From assembly GCA_018806985.1 (NCBI GenBank), contig JADANN010000437.1, forward strand, positions 143,501 through 207,500: DNA of 64,000 nt, written 5' to 3'. Below, in pieces: positions 24,871 to 36,474 of this stretch. The stretch is from Angiostrongylus vasorum. Its lineage: Eukaryota; Nematoda; Chromadorea; Rhabditida; Metastrongylidae. The position numbers were made by a program, and so were the translations under genes. Below the pieces are notes generated by a model. It was not told the DNA's origin. It made no database searches and worked only from the letters and a program-made list of their open reading frames with translations. The stretch's first letter is position 1; the number at the start of each line of letters is the position of its first letter.

Positions 24871-25290
24871 CGTGTGATACAACCACAATGATGCTGAGAT
24901 ATTTGCAAAGCTCCGGAGCGCAGGTGCCTGCGGTGGGGAACGAACGTGCTATTACCCTTTCCGGAGGCTAAGGCGTTCACCACCACACCATCCGTTTCGC
25001 CTATCTTCCAGCTAGTTCTATCGATCAGCGCCATCAGCAATCTAAAGCCTCAGTTTAACTAGGGTTCGTTGCCGATTTGGGCTACCTAGATCAATCCCGT
25101 TGACGGCTGATTGCTGATGGCGCTGATCGACAGAACTAGCTAAGAGACAGGCGAAACGAGACGACCCGCATAGTGTAGTGGTGAACGCGTTAGCCCCCGA
25201 AATGGGTATACTGCGTTCGTTCCCCACCGCAGACTACCTGCGGTCCGGACTTTTGCAACTATCTCAGCATCACTGTGGTTGTATCACACG
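24871..25290. repeat. Large inverted repeat of two SINE B2 copies
   Basis: Left arm 24871-25042 (minus-strand B2 plus its upstream flank) and right arm 25109-25290 (plus-strand B2) are near-complementary from the CGTGTGATACAACCACA end to GATTGCTGATGGCGCTGATC at the centre. The spacer of about 66 bp is unrelated. Transcribed through, it would form a long hairpin. Confidence 0.85.
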
Positions 25291-25344
25291 TAATACCCTG
25301 CCATAAAGAATTGTAACAGACAGTAGATTAAAAAGTTAACATTC

Positions 25345-26037
25345 AGTTAACGGTTCGCCGGCATCGCCTTTTTCCAAAGCCGCGATGATCCGATTGTCCA
25401 CAGCCGTTCTTCCACGGGATGTGGATGTTTGTACTCACATCGAGTCGAGTATAATAGAGTGGAGCACCACTCGAATGAGGTGACATCACTGAGCAGTACC
25501 TTTTTATAGAGGTCACTGACTGGTCGTCCGTCTTCAATTGCAGCCGTGGAACAGCGCCTTGAATCAAAAATTCACTCCATCCGAAGAGAATGTGCGAAGG
25601 GTTAAACTTTTCTATGATTATCTTTGTTCTAGGTAGAACAATAGTCGATGTAAATTTGACTACAGTAGGACGAAATTCCCAAATCTTGGGTGGGTTCGAA
25701 AATCAGAACTAATCATGTTTCCCGTAGTTCTGTTAGTTAGCTCGAGTAGGAAAGAGGATAGGGTTTTTTGTCTCCGTCACGAATAACAATCTCTAAAGAG
25801 ATAAGAAGTGCATGGCAGTCTTGTGGTAATGCTCCCTTCTTTAGAGTGCGCCTAAGCGGGCACATATTTAAAGGGTCCAACTCAACACACCTTCAGTGAC
25901 CTTAGTGCATGACACTCTAGAATACAGCTACGCCCATGAATACCGAAGAAAATACGGTTTATATCGATAGGGTAAGATTGAATCATTCTCAAAATGTCGG
26001 CATTCTGCGGATTAACAATCTTTTCATGACTTTGGGA
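25345..26037. other. Unique sequence, nothing recognised
   Basis: No repeat or convincing exon. Short frames on the minus strand lack matching splice sites. Confidence 0.4.
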
Positions 26038-26310
26038 GCGTGTGGCGCAGTGGTCAAAGGCCCCTGAAACACACACGGAGATCAATCACCGCACCCATGA
26101 CCCACCAAGCCTTCCATCCCTCCGGAGTCAGCAAAATGGTGTTAGACTTGTCCGGGAGGATGGCCTCGATACATCGCTTGGTCACCGCGAGTCATTGTAA
26201 TAAGCCAGATATGCATTGAATCTCCTCCAACCGATGCTTAATGAAGTCGACACGGCGCATCCCACAGGGGATTGATCAACACCGAGAGCTTTATCCTTTA
26301 TCCTTTATTT
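26038..26310 (+). repeat. SINE family A copy
   Basis: Head GCGTGTGGCGCAGTGGTCAA at 26039, module CCACCAAGCCTTCCATCCCT, tail GATTGATCAACACCGAGAGC, then repeated TTTATCC units. Confidence 0.88.
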
Positions 26311-27794
26311 CTTTGTCCTTTATCCATGACTTTGAAACAAGAAAAACCCTTGGACTAAATTACGCCCTTTTTACACCCGAAAATATCTTGAACACCGGTG
26401 TCACGTCTATGTTGCCTCAGAGTGGAGCTGACAATTGTCGAACCGTAATGTGCAATCTTCTTCATCTCCTGTAAAGATAGCAACAGCTGCGATAGATCTC
26501 GACTTTGAAGTATATTCGCCGCTCTGGAAGAAATTGAACTGCAGGGCGAGATGGTATCTCTGTTCCATAGACTGTGGCGAGCAGTTGTGGTGAGTGATAA
26601 GCCCGTGACGCCTTCGCATGGCCATCTTCAGGCTTCATAGAAAATAAAACTTGCCCAGCTAACAAGTGATGACATTCCTACGAACGTTTTGCTAAATAGT
26701 TAAGCCATCCCTAGTCAATCGCTTATAACGTGTAGCTTGGGAGGGCAGCCAAACTACAGGGAGGAATCTTGTGCGAATAAATAAGATGTCTAAGTAACGA
26801 GTGGACGACAAAGCATGCGCTACCGACATTTCGAGACGGGATCTTTTCTCCACGGATGCCTCAAATTGTAGCTGTAGCTGTAGGTACACGTAAATCCGAC
26901 CACCTATTCGGGTCACAGCTGTAGGAAAACGAGACAGATAAAATAGGTAGCTAATTTAGTCTTAACTAAAATTTTACAGAGATTGTATGTGTGTCACAAC
27001 AGAGCAAGTTGTTTTCTATAAGTCTTTGAAGTTTCCAGCTTCTCTACTGCTCCACTAATCGAAAAAATTATCAGTAATTCTTGATAAAAAGCAATGTACA
27101 CTAGAAGAATTGTAATATTCATCTATACGTTTCTTCAGAATAGAACGAGACTAGAATGGAGAATGGCCGCGCTAAAAAGTAAACTACTTTATAGGAAAGC
27201 GATAAGACCGGAGTGTACGTTGCTACCAACATAGGTACCAAGTGGAAATAGTTGATAACGGACGTGAAACACTATAGACAACATGTAAGAGCACCGTTGG
27301 TGTGCTAGTGCACTCCAGAGCCGTCGGAACGAGTTGTGCTCAGAAGGCAGAACCCACAGGTGGCACTGATACTGACTTTACGAACGGTGCTGTGAAATGG
27401 TTAAGAACCTTCGCTATCAGAAACTGTTAGGATTATCGCTAGATGCTTTAAAAAAAAGAACTTTCTATTAATAAACGAAAATCACGTCGCAGTGTGAGTT
27501 GTGGACTGAGTGAATTAGTTTATCCAATGGAATATCGGACCTCTTAACTTGCTCATTTCCTGGTTTTTGGGCCATTTTTTCTATCCACAACTAAAAATTG
27601 ATGGAGGGTCCATAAACTCAGAACAGAGTCGACTATTTCTTATGATGACAAAGTGATCGAGATCAGAATCACATGAAGACAGTTCACATGCTTCCATAGT
27701 AAGTCCCGTTCTGAGTGCTTGACTGAGAAAGAAGAAAGAGAATAATTGAGAAATAAAGAAGTTGGTTGAAAAAATTGAAGTATAGTTGAGAAAA
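26311..27794. other. Unique sequence with one ambiguous open stretch
   Basis: On the minus strand 26407-26665 two frames are open together (for example ASRAYHSPQLLATVYGTEIP) without good splice sites or codon bias. The rest shows nothing recognisable. It may hold missed short exons. Confidence 0.35.
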
Positions 27795-28075
27795 GCTGCG
27801 TGTGTGGGGCAGTGGTCGGAGGTGCCCTACAACACACACGTGGAATCGATCCCACCGCTCACGGCCCACCAGGTTTTCCTTCCCTCCGGGGTCGCTGATT
27901 GGTACCAGACTTGTCTGGAAGGATAGCAACACTGGCTCGATACATCGGTAGGCCACCGCGAGTCATTGTAATGGCCTGACATGCATTCAGTCACCTCCAA
28001 CGATGCATAAAGTCGAATGCATGGCTCATCCCTCAGGGATTGATCAACTCCGAGAGCTTTATCCTTTTTATCCTT
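27795..28075 (+). repeat. SINE family A copy
   Basis: Head GTGTGTGGGGCAGTGGTCGG, box-B-like TGGAATCGATCCC, module GGTTTTCCTTCCCTCCGGGG, tail GATCAACTCCGAGAGCTTTA. Confidence 0.88.
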
Positions 28076-28245
28076 TTTAACTGAGAAATGAAAACAACCA
28101 TTTGTTAATACCTTGACGTACTCCTGTTCTCGTTTGCACTTATAGAAAGTTTCTTAGCGAAACTATCGTGCGTTCTTGCTGTATTCTCGAAATTAGTTTG
28201 TTTTAGTTATATGGCAATTCTTTCGCTATCACCATCCCTATACGC

Positions 28246-28510
28246 AAAGAGACGTGTGTAGTACAGTGGCCAGAGCTACCATGCGATATAGACTGGATCG
28301 ATCGTTAGTTCTACCTTGCTCTTCAGACTAACCATGTTCGTCATCCGTCGGGATCGGCAACATGGTAGCAGATTTGCATAGGAGCATATGAAAATTGAAT
28401 TGAGATACTGAGCCACACATGCGTTAAGTAACCTCTATCATGCTATGAATGGAGTCAAATGCGTGATGCATTCCTTATGAATTGATCAACGCCGAACGTT
28501 CTATCTTTTT
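28246..28510 (+). repeat. Degenerate SINE family A copy
   Basis: Head GACGTGTGTAGTACAGTGGC, module with CATCCGTCGGGATCGGCAAC and tail ATTGATCAACGCCGAACGTT. It starts 170 bp after the previous copy. Confidence 0.65.
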
Positions 28511-28809
28511 TCCGTTCACAACTCAATACGAGGTTGATAAAAGAAACTATATCCAGCTTACGCTTCAACTTCGTCGTCTTCTTCAGAGCCCATTACCCAA
28601 GTCTATGTTCACAGTTATCTTTCTTTATCTTATCTTCTATCTTTCTACCTTCTCATCTTTCTTCTTATCCTTCATCTATTTTGTCTATGTGCAGACGTTT
28701 TCAACTTCACTGTAGTAACTTCGTGATTACGTTTTCAATGTTGTTTAACTTTTATTTACAGCCCATTCTTTTTTTCAAAGCAGGATATTATGTAAAATAC
28801 ATCCACGAG

Positions 28810-28935
28810 GATGCTGAGACATGAGCAAAACTGGGAACCACAGTTGGGCTTCGGATCCGCAGTTACCCTTTCAAGGAGCTCACGCGTTATCCACTGCACC
28901 ACCAAGCCTTTCGTTTTGCTTTTCTCTCAGCAAGT
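28810..28935 (-). repeat. SINE family B1 copy
   Basis: Reverse: GATGCTGAGACATGAGCAAA, TTCGGATCCGCAGTTACCCT, GCGTTATCCACTGCACCACC, CTTTTCTCTCAGCAAG. Confidence 0.75.
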
Positions 28936-29104
28936 TTTTTTACCCTAACAGTGTCATCAGCAATCACCCGTCAGCAGGAATGATCTAGAGCAGCACAAAC
29001 TAGCATTAATGTCGGCTATGCTGGAACTGTATTCGAAAGCAGAATGTTTAACTTTTTATCTCTTGCCCATTGCTTTTTCAACGCAGCGTATTATGGGAAA
29101 TACA

Positions 29105-29405
29105 ACCGCAAGGATGCTCAGATATGTGCAAAACATTGAACCTCAGTTGGACTTCGAACCCGCTACTACCCTTGACGGATGATTACTGATAGAATCGTTA
29201 GAGCAAAAAAACTGGCTGCTAGAAAGGAGAACCAAGAGCCTCGGTTGGTGTGGTGGATAGCACATGAGCCCCCAGGAAAAAAGTAATCTCGTTTCGAAGC
29301 CCACCTGAGGCTCGGAGGTTTCCACGTATCTCAGCATCCGAGTGATTTTGCATTTCACATCTACTCTACCATGAAAAAGAAAAGGTAGTAAATAAAAGTT
29401 AAACA
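29105..29405. repeat. Two head-to-head SINE family B1 copies
   Basis: A truncated minus copy (about 29110-29175, GATGCTCAGATATGTGCAAA) is followed by a full plus copy at 29200-29400 with AGCCTCGGTTGGTGTGGTGG. In the plus copy the first bases AGCCTC (29236-29241) pair with GAGGCT (29307-29312), like a tRNA acceptor stem. Confidence 0.8.
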
Positions 29406-29958
29406 TTGCAATGAAAACTATTGGCAACTACAATTATTTCCCTGTGGATGAAAGTCTTACTGCTTTATCTCCCTAATTTTCTAAGGCTTGTGACGTAATC
29501 CCTCCTCCGCCTTATTGGGTCCAGGCTTATATTTCAAGCACGAAAGCAAACGAACAAGAGGGATTTTTGTCCAGCCTGACAAGATGGTGTGACAAAGTAT
29601 CACTTGTGTTGGCAGCAGCTGCTTTTCTGCTGAAAATTTTAAAAACGAGAATTTTATTGTCAATTTTTCTGAGAGTTTTGGTTCTCAGCAAACGTTGACT
29701 TCTGGAAGTCAAAAAAAACCGTGAATCCAACTGCGACATAAACACGAAAAATGCTACTTTTTTTTTACAATAAACGATGCATTTCGATTGCTAGAAAACT
29801 TATGGTGTTTCGAAGTGTCATGGAAGACGTTTTGCTTTCTTTATCCATCTGGAGATATAACGTCGCTACTACGTGCTACATTTTATTACATTTGACCCTC
29901 TAAAACACACACTTGTCAGGATTTGGAAAGATTTTGCTACTTATGTTGAATATATAGG

Positions 29959-30245
29959 AGCATGTGTAGCGTAATGGTCGGGGCGCCCTGCGACGAACAC
30001 ATGGGATCGATCTTCGCGCCCGTGGCCCACCAAGCTCTCCATCCCTCCGGGGTCGGCAATTTGGTGCCAGAACTTGTCTGGGAGGATAGCAGAACTGGTC
30101 GATACATCGCTTCAGGTCACCGCGAATCATTGCAAAGGCCAGATATGCAATGCATTCAGTCACCTCCAACGATGCTTAGTGGAGTCGAATGCACGGCGCA
30201 TCCTTCAGGGGATTGATCAACGCAGAAAGCTTTATCCTTTATCCA
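29959..30245 (+). repeat. SINE family A copy
   Basis: Head GAGCATGTGTAGCGTAATGG, TGGGATCGATCTTCGCGCCC, full module, tail GATTGATCAACGCAGAAAGC with TTTATCC units. Confidence 0.88.
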
Positions 30246-30530
30246 TTATATTGAGAGTATGGCGACATTTCTTAGCTGCGCCCATTCTACACGAAAGCTA
30301 TGACGCATGATAGCAATAGAGAGCAGAAAAAACAGTGAATTACAAGACAGAAAGTGGATTTTGTACTAATGAGTGATGGTGACTTTTCCACTAATTGTCG
30401 ACAACTAAAAGACTTTGATGATTATAACTCAACAAACTTGTAAGAATGACTTTGCTCTACACTCTAACTAAGAGGACAACTTTTCTAAGACAGACCTTCA
30501 TTTTAAGCTCATTTAAAATAAAACAGGAGC

Positions 30531-30880
30531 AGATAACACAGTGGAAGTGATGTCCGTTATCACGAGCATGGTACGAATTCGATTCTGCTTTGTCCCTCTC
30601 ATCTCTCGGTCGCGGATTTAGTACCGGACTTGTCTAGGAAAAGAAATCACTCTTTGCAATACAATTGGAGAACGCTCTAGCCGGGCTATTTCAGGATTCC
30701 ATGGAGAATCCACTGAAATACCAGTATTCTACGACGTTCAAGATGAAATGAAAATCCTCAGTCAGCAACCGAAGCGCACGTAAAAAGTTAGAAGAGTCAT
30801 CGTGGACAATGGATGTGAGGAAACGAATCGAATCTAGGAACTGCTGGGATCCGCACAGTAGATGTGAAGACGGATCAAAT
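30531..30880 (+). repeat. SINE family E copy
   Basis: Only clear plus-strand copy: GCAGATAACACAGTGGAAGT (box A), ACGAATTCGATTCTGCTTTG (box B), GCGGATTTAGTACCGGACTT module, tail ending GGATCCGCACAGTAGATGTG. Confidence 0.78.
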
Positions 30881-31439
30881 AAAATAAGGTATAGAACAAA
30901 AATAAAAATGAAATAAAAATAGAATGAAACCTCAACAAAAACCCAATTTTTTTTCGTGACCGAGCAAAAAAAACATGTGTTTTCGTGGTAAGAGACTTTT
31001 ACATTTCGACGATTTCCGTCTCTCAAATTAGTAAGTTCATTATAAATTGAGGTGTGCTTTTTTGGAGGGTTTAACTACCTTCAGGAATGCAGGGGAGGGA
31101 TAAGAACTAGAGATTGATCAATGGGTGCAGAAAATTGTCAACGTCAATGAATTGAGGGGTCTTCTATACAATTTCTACCGTAGGAACCAGATATCGTGCT
31201 ATCAATGTCGAAGAATATTCTAAAGATCAGAAGGGTATACAGAGCTCTCCCTTGTCAGGTTGTTGTCATTCTCTGTCTTCTTTCCATCGCTTTATTCTTT
31301 CCGTTTCCTTTCGCCCTCTCTCACCTTCCTCTACCTTGATACTATCAACTTCTTTTACTTATAATGGACTTTTTTGTCCACTGTTTTGGATTAATTTCGA
31401 GGGTCAAGACTTCAATAGTATGGCCATGACCAATCTGAG

Positions 31440-32290
31440 CTGATGAATTCCAACTTCGGCCTCGATCGACTTCTCATCGAGTGTGAGAATGAAGGAACTG
31501 GGAATGAGGAGGATTGGTACACCGAACGAAAGCTTTTCATGAATTTTTTACGACTGATATATGGAAGCTGGTCGTGAACGAGAATAACAGATATGCTGTT
31601 GAGAAGGACGTGTTCCTTCTTCGCCAGCGTATAATCGCATGGCTACAGGCAACCGCGTCATCTCACGTTCGACTTTACAGAACAGTGGTAAAGGCAATAA
31701 AAGAAGACTTTAAAGAGAACAACAGCATTTACGGTCGAAGCAGAAGGGGGCTGCGAAAAAATTCTCGTAAAGCCACTGGTAGCTTCACCTATCACAATGC
31801 CTAGATTATTGTACTCCGACGCCCAAACGGTACAGTTACAGCTTCCAGAAAGGCAATGGAGAAAATCATTTGCGATTGCCGCTCGGATCGCTTCGATAAC
31901 CACGCCCCTCTATCCGTCATATGAAATAAAGGAGGATGGATATGTCGATGTCGCACAATCGATCCTCCCGAAATCAAAATGCTTTTTGGTCGGTGAAAAA
32001 TCTAGTAACACCAGGGTCGGTACAGGATAAGGTTTGAACACGTGAAGAACCCTTCACCATTCCTCATAGACATACTGGTTAGTGATAACACACGTTGCCT
32101 GTCGAAATGCAAGGTTCCTATTCAGTGGAAGACCAGTAAGACTGTGCTACTCTTTAAAATGGGTGGAATGATATAATGTTCAACGAGTCCCTACAGTGTG
32201 CAGAACCCACTGGGATACTCCTTCAAGCGATAGGAGAAATGAACTGTTTATGGCCGCTCGCTCGATTCACTCGACGATGAGAGGTAAGCA
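31440..32290 (+). mobile_element. RTE-type LINE internal-deletion fragment
   Basis: The linker between endonuclease and RT is readable (AIKEDFKENN, then a frame change to LYSDAQTVQLQLPERQWRK) and then [16 protein letters not shown], as in the 15.4 kb copy. After about 32150 it jumps straight to the element's 3' end (AACGAGTCCCTACAG and CTCGATTCACTCGACGATGA). The RT core is deleted. Confidence 0.75.
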
Positions 32291-32361
32291 ATAAAAGTTA
32301 GATGTTGAAATTTTAATTGACTTATGGTAGGTAAGAATACTTTCCGAGGTGTTACTGTTAT

Positions 32362-32737
32362 TATTCCTCCCAACGGTTTACCGCCTCATCGTGGCTGGGA
32401 AGTGTTCCTGGGTGTCGGACTGCGATGTACAACAGGAGATTCATCCCCCTCGCAGGATCTCCCAACCTGAGAAGGAGTCCGGCGTTTCCATCAGGAAGCC
32501 TAGCTAAGAGTAAACCAATGCCAGGATCCACCACCGTCCTGGTATCAAAATCGCATGGTGGTAAATCTCTCTCTGATCGACAAGGACTACGACTGCCTGT
32601 GGTGGTGAAGACCTGGGGCAGACTTTGGCCAGACTAAGCTGGGGTCTCCAGGGAACCATAATGGCTTAACCAGCAAATCTCTGAAAAATGGAGATTATGC
32701 TGACGCCCGCGCAACCAGTGAGGACGGGCCATTCAAG
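32362..32737 (-). repeat. Repeat D copy
   Basis: Reverse copy from CGGTTTACCGCCTCATCGTG to CCCGCGCAACCAGTGAGGAC. It sits directly beside the RTE fragment and is followed by an ATT microsatellite. Confidence 0.87.
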
Positions 32738-32752
32738 CACCAAGTAAGCAGG

Positions 32753-32774
32753 TATTATTATTATTATTATTATT
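32753..32774. repeat. ATT microsatellite
   Basis: About seven ATT units at the end of a reverse family D copy. Confidence 0.9.
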
Positions 32775-32789
32775 TGTTGCCGTTTTTTT

Positions 32790-33142
32790 ATATGACCAAT
32801 CCTTCACATCTGCTGCGTGGATCCCATCACTTCTCACATTTAATTCGTTTTTTAGCACCCACCATTCAAGAATGCCTTGGAACACCTCGGGTTTCGTTTC
32901 GACTTCTGCTTGAGGATTTTCCTTTCATAATGAATGTCGCTGAATGCTGGTCTGTTCGATTCTCCCTGAAGTGCTGAGATAGCCAGGTTAGAGCGTTCTC
33001 ACGTGGATTGCAGAGAATGAACTTCTCCCCAAGAGGTCCGGTACCGACTCCCCGAATCCGGAATGATGAGAAGCTTGGTAAGCCCAAAGCGAGATCGACT
33101 GTGGTCGATCGGCATCAATGCCACTGTGCTATCCACCCCTGT
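32790..33142 (-). repeat. SINE family E copy
   Basis: Reverse copy from CATCTGCTGCGTGGATCCCA through TGAATGCTGGTCTGTTCGAT and AATGATGAGAAGCTTGGTAA to CACTGTGCTATCCACCCC. Complete. Confidence 0.85.
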
Positions 33143-33165
33143 TATGTTTACTTGATACTTAGTAC

Positions 33166-33556
33166 TTGAATGGCTCGTCCTCACTGTTTGTACGCGCCCC
33201 AGCATAATCTCAGTGTTTTGAAGACTTGCTGGTTAAGCCACTGTGGTTCTCTGGAATCCCGAGGTCAGCCTGGTCAAACTCTACCCTGGATCGTCGCCAT
33301 CTCAGGCAGTCGCCACCCTTGTGGATCAGAGGGAGATTTGCTGCCATGCGACTAGCTGGATACCAGGACGATGGTGATTCCTGGCATTGGTTTACTGCTT
33401 TCCAAGCTTCCGGATGGAAATAAAGCGTCATACAGCAGTGTTTTTCAATCACTTAAATTTAAAGTTCTTGGAGTTTCTTTATATTCCTTCGCTTTTCTTA
33501 GAATTATTTCTCTAGTTATACGTTATTGCCTCAATGTAAAGTGCATTAACCCATTC
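33166..33556 (+). repeat. Repeat D variant with the alternate tail
   Basis: Same chimeric structure as 9990-10383: D first half then GTGTTTTTCAATCACTTAAA and CATTAACCCATTCCAG. Two copies with the same junction show that this variant itself was mobile. Confidence 0.8.
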
Positions 33557-33639
33557 CAGATCCTGGTATTGTTTATGGTTATTAGTAATTATTACTAAGT
33601 CATACGATGTAATATGTTATGTACGTCGTATACACTTCA

Positions 33640-34012
33640 ATCATTATTTCAATATATGACCCGTTTTCACGTCTACTGTTTGGATCCCAGCACTTCTCAC
33701 GTTCCATTCGTTTCCTCGCACTCATTCTCCACGAAGATCTTCCAACTTTACGTGTGTCTTCAGTTTTTGCTTGAGGATCTTTCGTTTCATTTTTGAATGT
33801 CGTAGAATGCTGGTCTAGCAGTTCTACCTAGAGTCCTGAGATAGCCGGGCTGGAGCGTTCCCATTTGGATTGCAGAGATTTTTTCCTAGAGAAGTTCGGT
33901 ACCAATTTTCTGATCCCTGGAGGGATGAGAGGCTTGGTTGGCCCTGAGCGGAATCGAACTAGCACGACGCTCGTGATGACTGGCATCACTACCACTGTGC
34001 TATCCACCCCTA
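33640..34012 (-). repeat. SINE family E copy, best preserved
   Basis: Reverse copy. The head at 33933-34012 reads, on the minus strand, GGGGTGGATAGCACAGTGGT (box A TAGCACAGTGG) and TAGTTCGATTCCGCTCAGGG (box B). The module GGAGGGATGAGAGGCTTGGT links it to family A. Confidence 0.88.
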
Positions 34013-34527
34013 CGTCATATATACTATATAACCGAGTGCTGCAAAATAAATAAAAGACACAAAGACGACTTGATGGTTGTTTAGAAAGGTGGACTATTTT
34101 GAACCCCATTGTTAAGCGCATTCTCTATGAACACAGAACTACCTCGAAGAAGTGTACTCGACGGTACCTTAGCCACATCGAAGAGCTCTCCCTAAGTGTC
34201 AAATCCCAGTGTTCAAGCAGAGGCAGCTTCAAAGCAATAGTATCAATCCTGCAGACTCCCTTTAACAGCAACTATGTCTCACCGAGAAATGGTCCCATAC
34301 AAAAGAAGTTTCTTGTAAATTATTAAGCGTACAGAGTAGCTCTTCATAAGCCGCTCCTGTTATTGGATCAACGTCTCGAAAATCACCCAAAAAACACAAA
34401 AGCTTCCGTAAAAACCTCTGTAAACCACGGAAGAAGCATGACACGACATAGTGCCACGTGGTCGTGTATGTGTTAAATTTGAAAAGGCATTGTATAAAAG
34501 CATATATGTGATTAAAGGATAAAATGA

Positions 34528-34790
34528 TAAGCCTGTTTGGCGTTGATCAATCCCCTAAGGGCTATGCCATGCATTCGACTTCGTTAGATACCGTTTGGAG
34601 GTGACTGAATGGATATCTGGCCTTTGCAATGACTTGCGGTGGCCTACCGATGTTTCGAGCCAGTGCTGCTATCCTCCCAGGCATGCCGACCCCGGAGGTA
34701 TGGAGGGCTTGGTGAGCCACGGACGCAGGGGATTGATCCCACGTGTGTGTGTCGCAAAGCGCCTCCGACCACTGCGTCACACGAGCCCTA
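34528..34790 (-). repeat. SINE family A copy
   Basis: Reverse copy: TGTTTGGCGTTGATCAATCC tail, a short deletion in the module near 34685, head CGACCACTGCGTCACACGAG. Confidence 0.85.
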
Positions 34791-35198
34791 TATGTGTGAT
34801 TACAGTGATATATCCCACTCTCCTCTATCAGTTCTATATCCACCTAATCTATGTTGTTCTCATCTTCTCAAGTGCTCTATTTATCGCGAGAGTATCATCC
34901 ACTATCGAAAAACCAGCATCGTCACGAGAATGCTAAATAGTAGTTTGTACAAATCCCTACATGTAAATTGGGTGAGATGGCAAAAGTACATTGAACAAAG
35001 CATGAATCCGATTTATTTGTTCATTCAAATATTGATTCCAGCACGAAAGCATTTTTTACACAGAAAAAATATGACGTAGTGCAGTCTCATAATGTGGTTG
35101 AAACGGTTAAAAAAGTTATAAAAAATAATGGGCAGCCATCGGTTTTTGTTATGAATAGTGGAAAAACCGCGAGCACTGTAACCATTGAAAGACAGATA

Positions 35199-35480
35199 GA
35201 GGATCCAGAGCAGCATGTAGGCGGCTGAAAACGTTAGTCTCGACCGGTGAACGTAAGTGACTGAAGGAATTGTCTGACGTAGCAGAGCCGAAGAGAGGAT
35301 CCAGAGCAGCATGTAGGCGGCTGAAAACGTTAGTCTCGACCGGTGAACGTAAGTGACTGAAGGAATTGTCTGACGTAGCAGAGCCGAAGAGAGGATCCAG
35401 AGCAGCATGTAGGCGGCTGAAAACGTTAGTCTAGACCAATGATCGTGACTGAAGGAATTGTGACGTAGTGGGCCCGAAGT
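35199..35480. repeat. 96-bp tandem repeat, about 2.9 copies
   Basis: Units begin at GGATCCAGAGCAGCATGTAG (35201, 35297 and 35393). The first two are identical over their whole length; the third has substitutions and short deletions. The unit is 32 codons long, so the minus strand stays open through all three, probably by chance. Each intact unit contains AACGTAAGTGAC, a good 5' splice-site match on the plus strand. Confidence 0.92.
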
Positions 35481-36048
35481 ATCACAAGCAGATTAACACT
35501 TGTTAAGCGGAAGCCTAGAAAAATCATTGGCGCGAATAGAATCTATAAAAGATCATTTTTCTGCTTTAAAAAATATTGTTTTTCAAAAAGTCTGGGTGTT
35601 TATGAATATCCACCTGGACACGGCCTCATTACTTCTTCAGATAGTTTCGTCTTGCAACCGTCGTCCATGGAAGTTCTTGTGCAGTGAAACCCATGATTGA
35701 TTTTCTATTAGCCCCGACATTGATCAAATAATCCATTGTATTTTTGATGAGCAAACATGAGGTTGCTACTTTATTCCTTATTGACGAAAAAGCTTGACAT
35801 TTTTGGTGGATTTCGCTTCTTTCGAGAATGGAAAGGGTTGACTGCAATCTACCCGACAAATTCCTCCAGTAACCAGAATAGGACAAACATGAAACGAAGA
35901 TTTAACTCGCACTGAAAACAAAACGGATACTTCGCACTTCTTGTGACAGGGTAGATTGCAGTCAACTTGACCTTCCTAGACTCTGGAGAATGCGAATCCC
36001 GCCCAAACATCAGCTCTGTGGGTTCGATAGCGAATTGAGGAAGAAGAC

Positions 36049-36420
36049 GTGCCCTCTTTGTTCATAGCTCACATGTCCGTTGAGCGTAGTTTTCATTGGA
36101 ATCCTCAGATGGTTGTGTTAGCGTGTCACCATGCTATCACCAAATGCTCACGCGGCTTTTCTATACCTCGTGGCCACGCTTCTTCCAGTGCCACAACGTT
36201 ACTCGACCCAAACACCAATCGTGTAAATGTGTTACGTGCTGTGCGGTAAACATTTAAGCCAGAGAAGCAGCTGGTGACAAGCAAACTCGGTTACCTCAAC
36301 TTCAAGCCTGCTTTGTCCGATATCTCCTCATCTCAAATTTCTACCCAAGGGAAAAAAGAACGACAGCAACAAGCCGACATCAATCTACTTCACATTCAGG
36401 AGAGCAAAAGATGGACTTGA
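36049..36420 (+). mobile_element. Possible decayed LINE endonuclease N-terminus
   Basis: One frame is open over nearly the whole stretch with a single TAA at 36247. After it comes KQLVTSKLGYLNFKP, then ADINLLHIQESKRW. The order 'short start, then D-I-x-L-L-x-I-Q-E-(S/T)' resembles the start of LINE apurinic endonuclease domains (…IACLQET…). The match is weak and no further endonuclease motifs follow. Confidence 0.25.
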
Positions 36421-36474
36421 CCTACTGAAGAATTATTTGTAGATTACAATATTTTAACTTTTTATCCGTGTGAA

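Noticed and set aside
28246..28330. Possible true tRNA genes at SINE heads
   Set aside because: Box A and box B are present but stems are broken in every family A and E copy and a SINE body follows each; none looks like a functional tRNA.
35025..35408. 127-codon minus-strand frame with internal repeats
   Set aside because: It is the 96-bp tandem array, whose period is a multiple of three.
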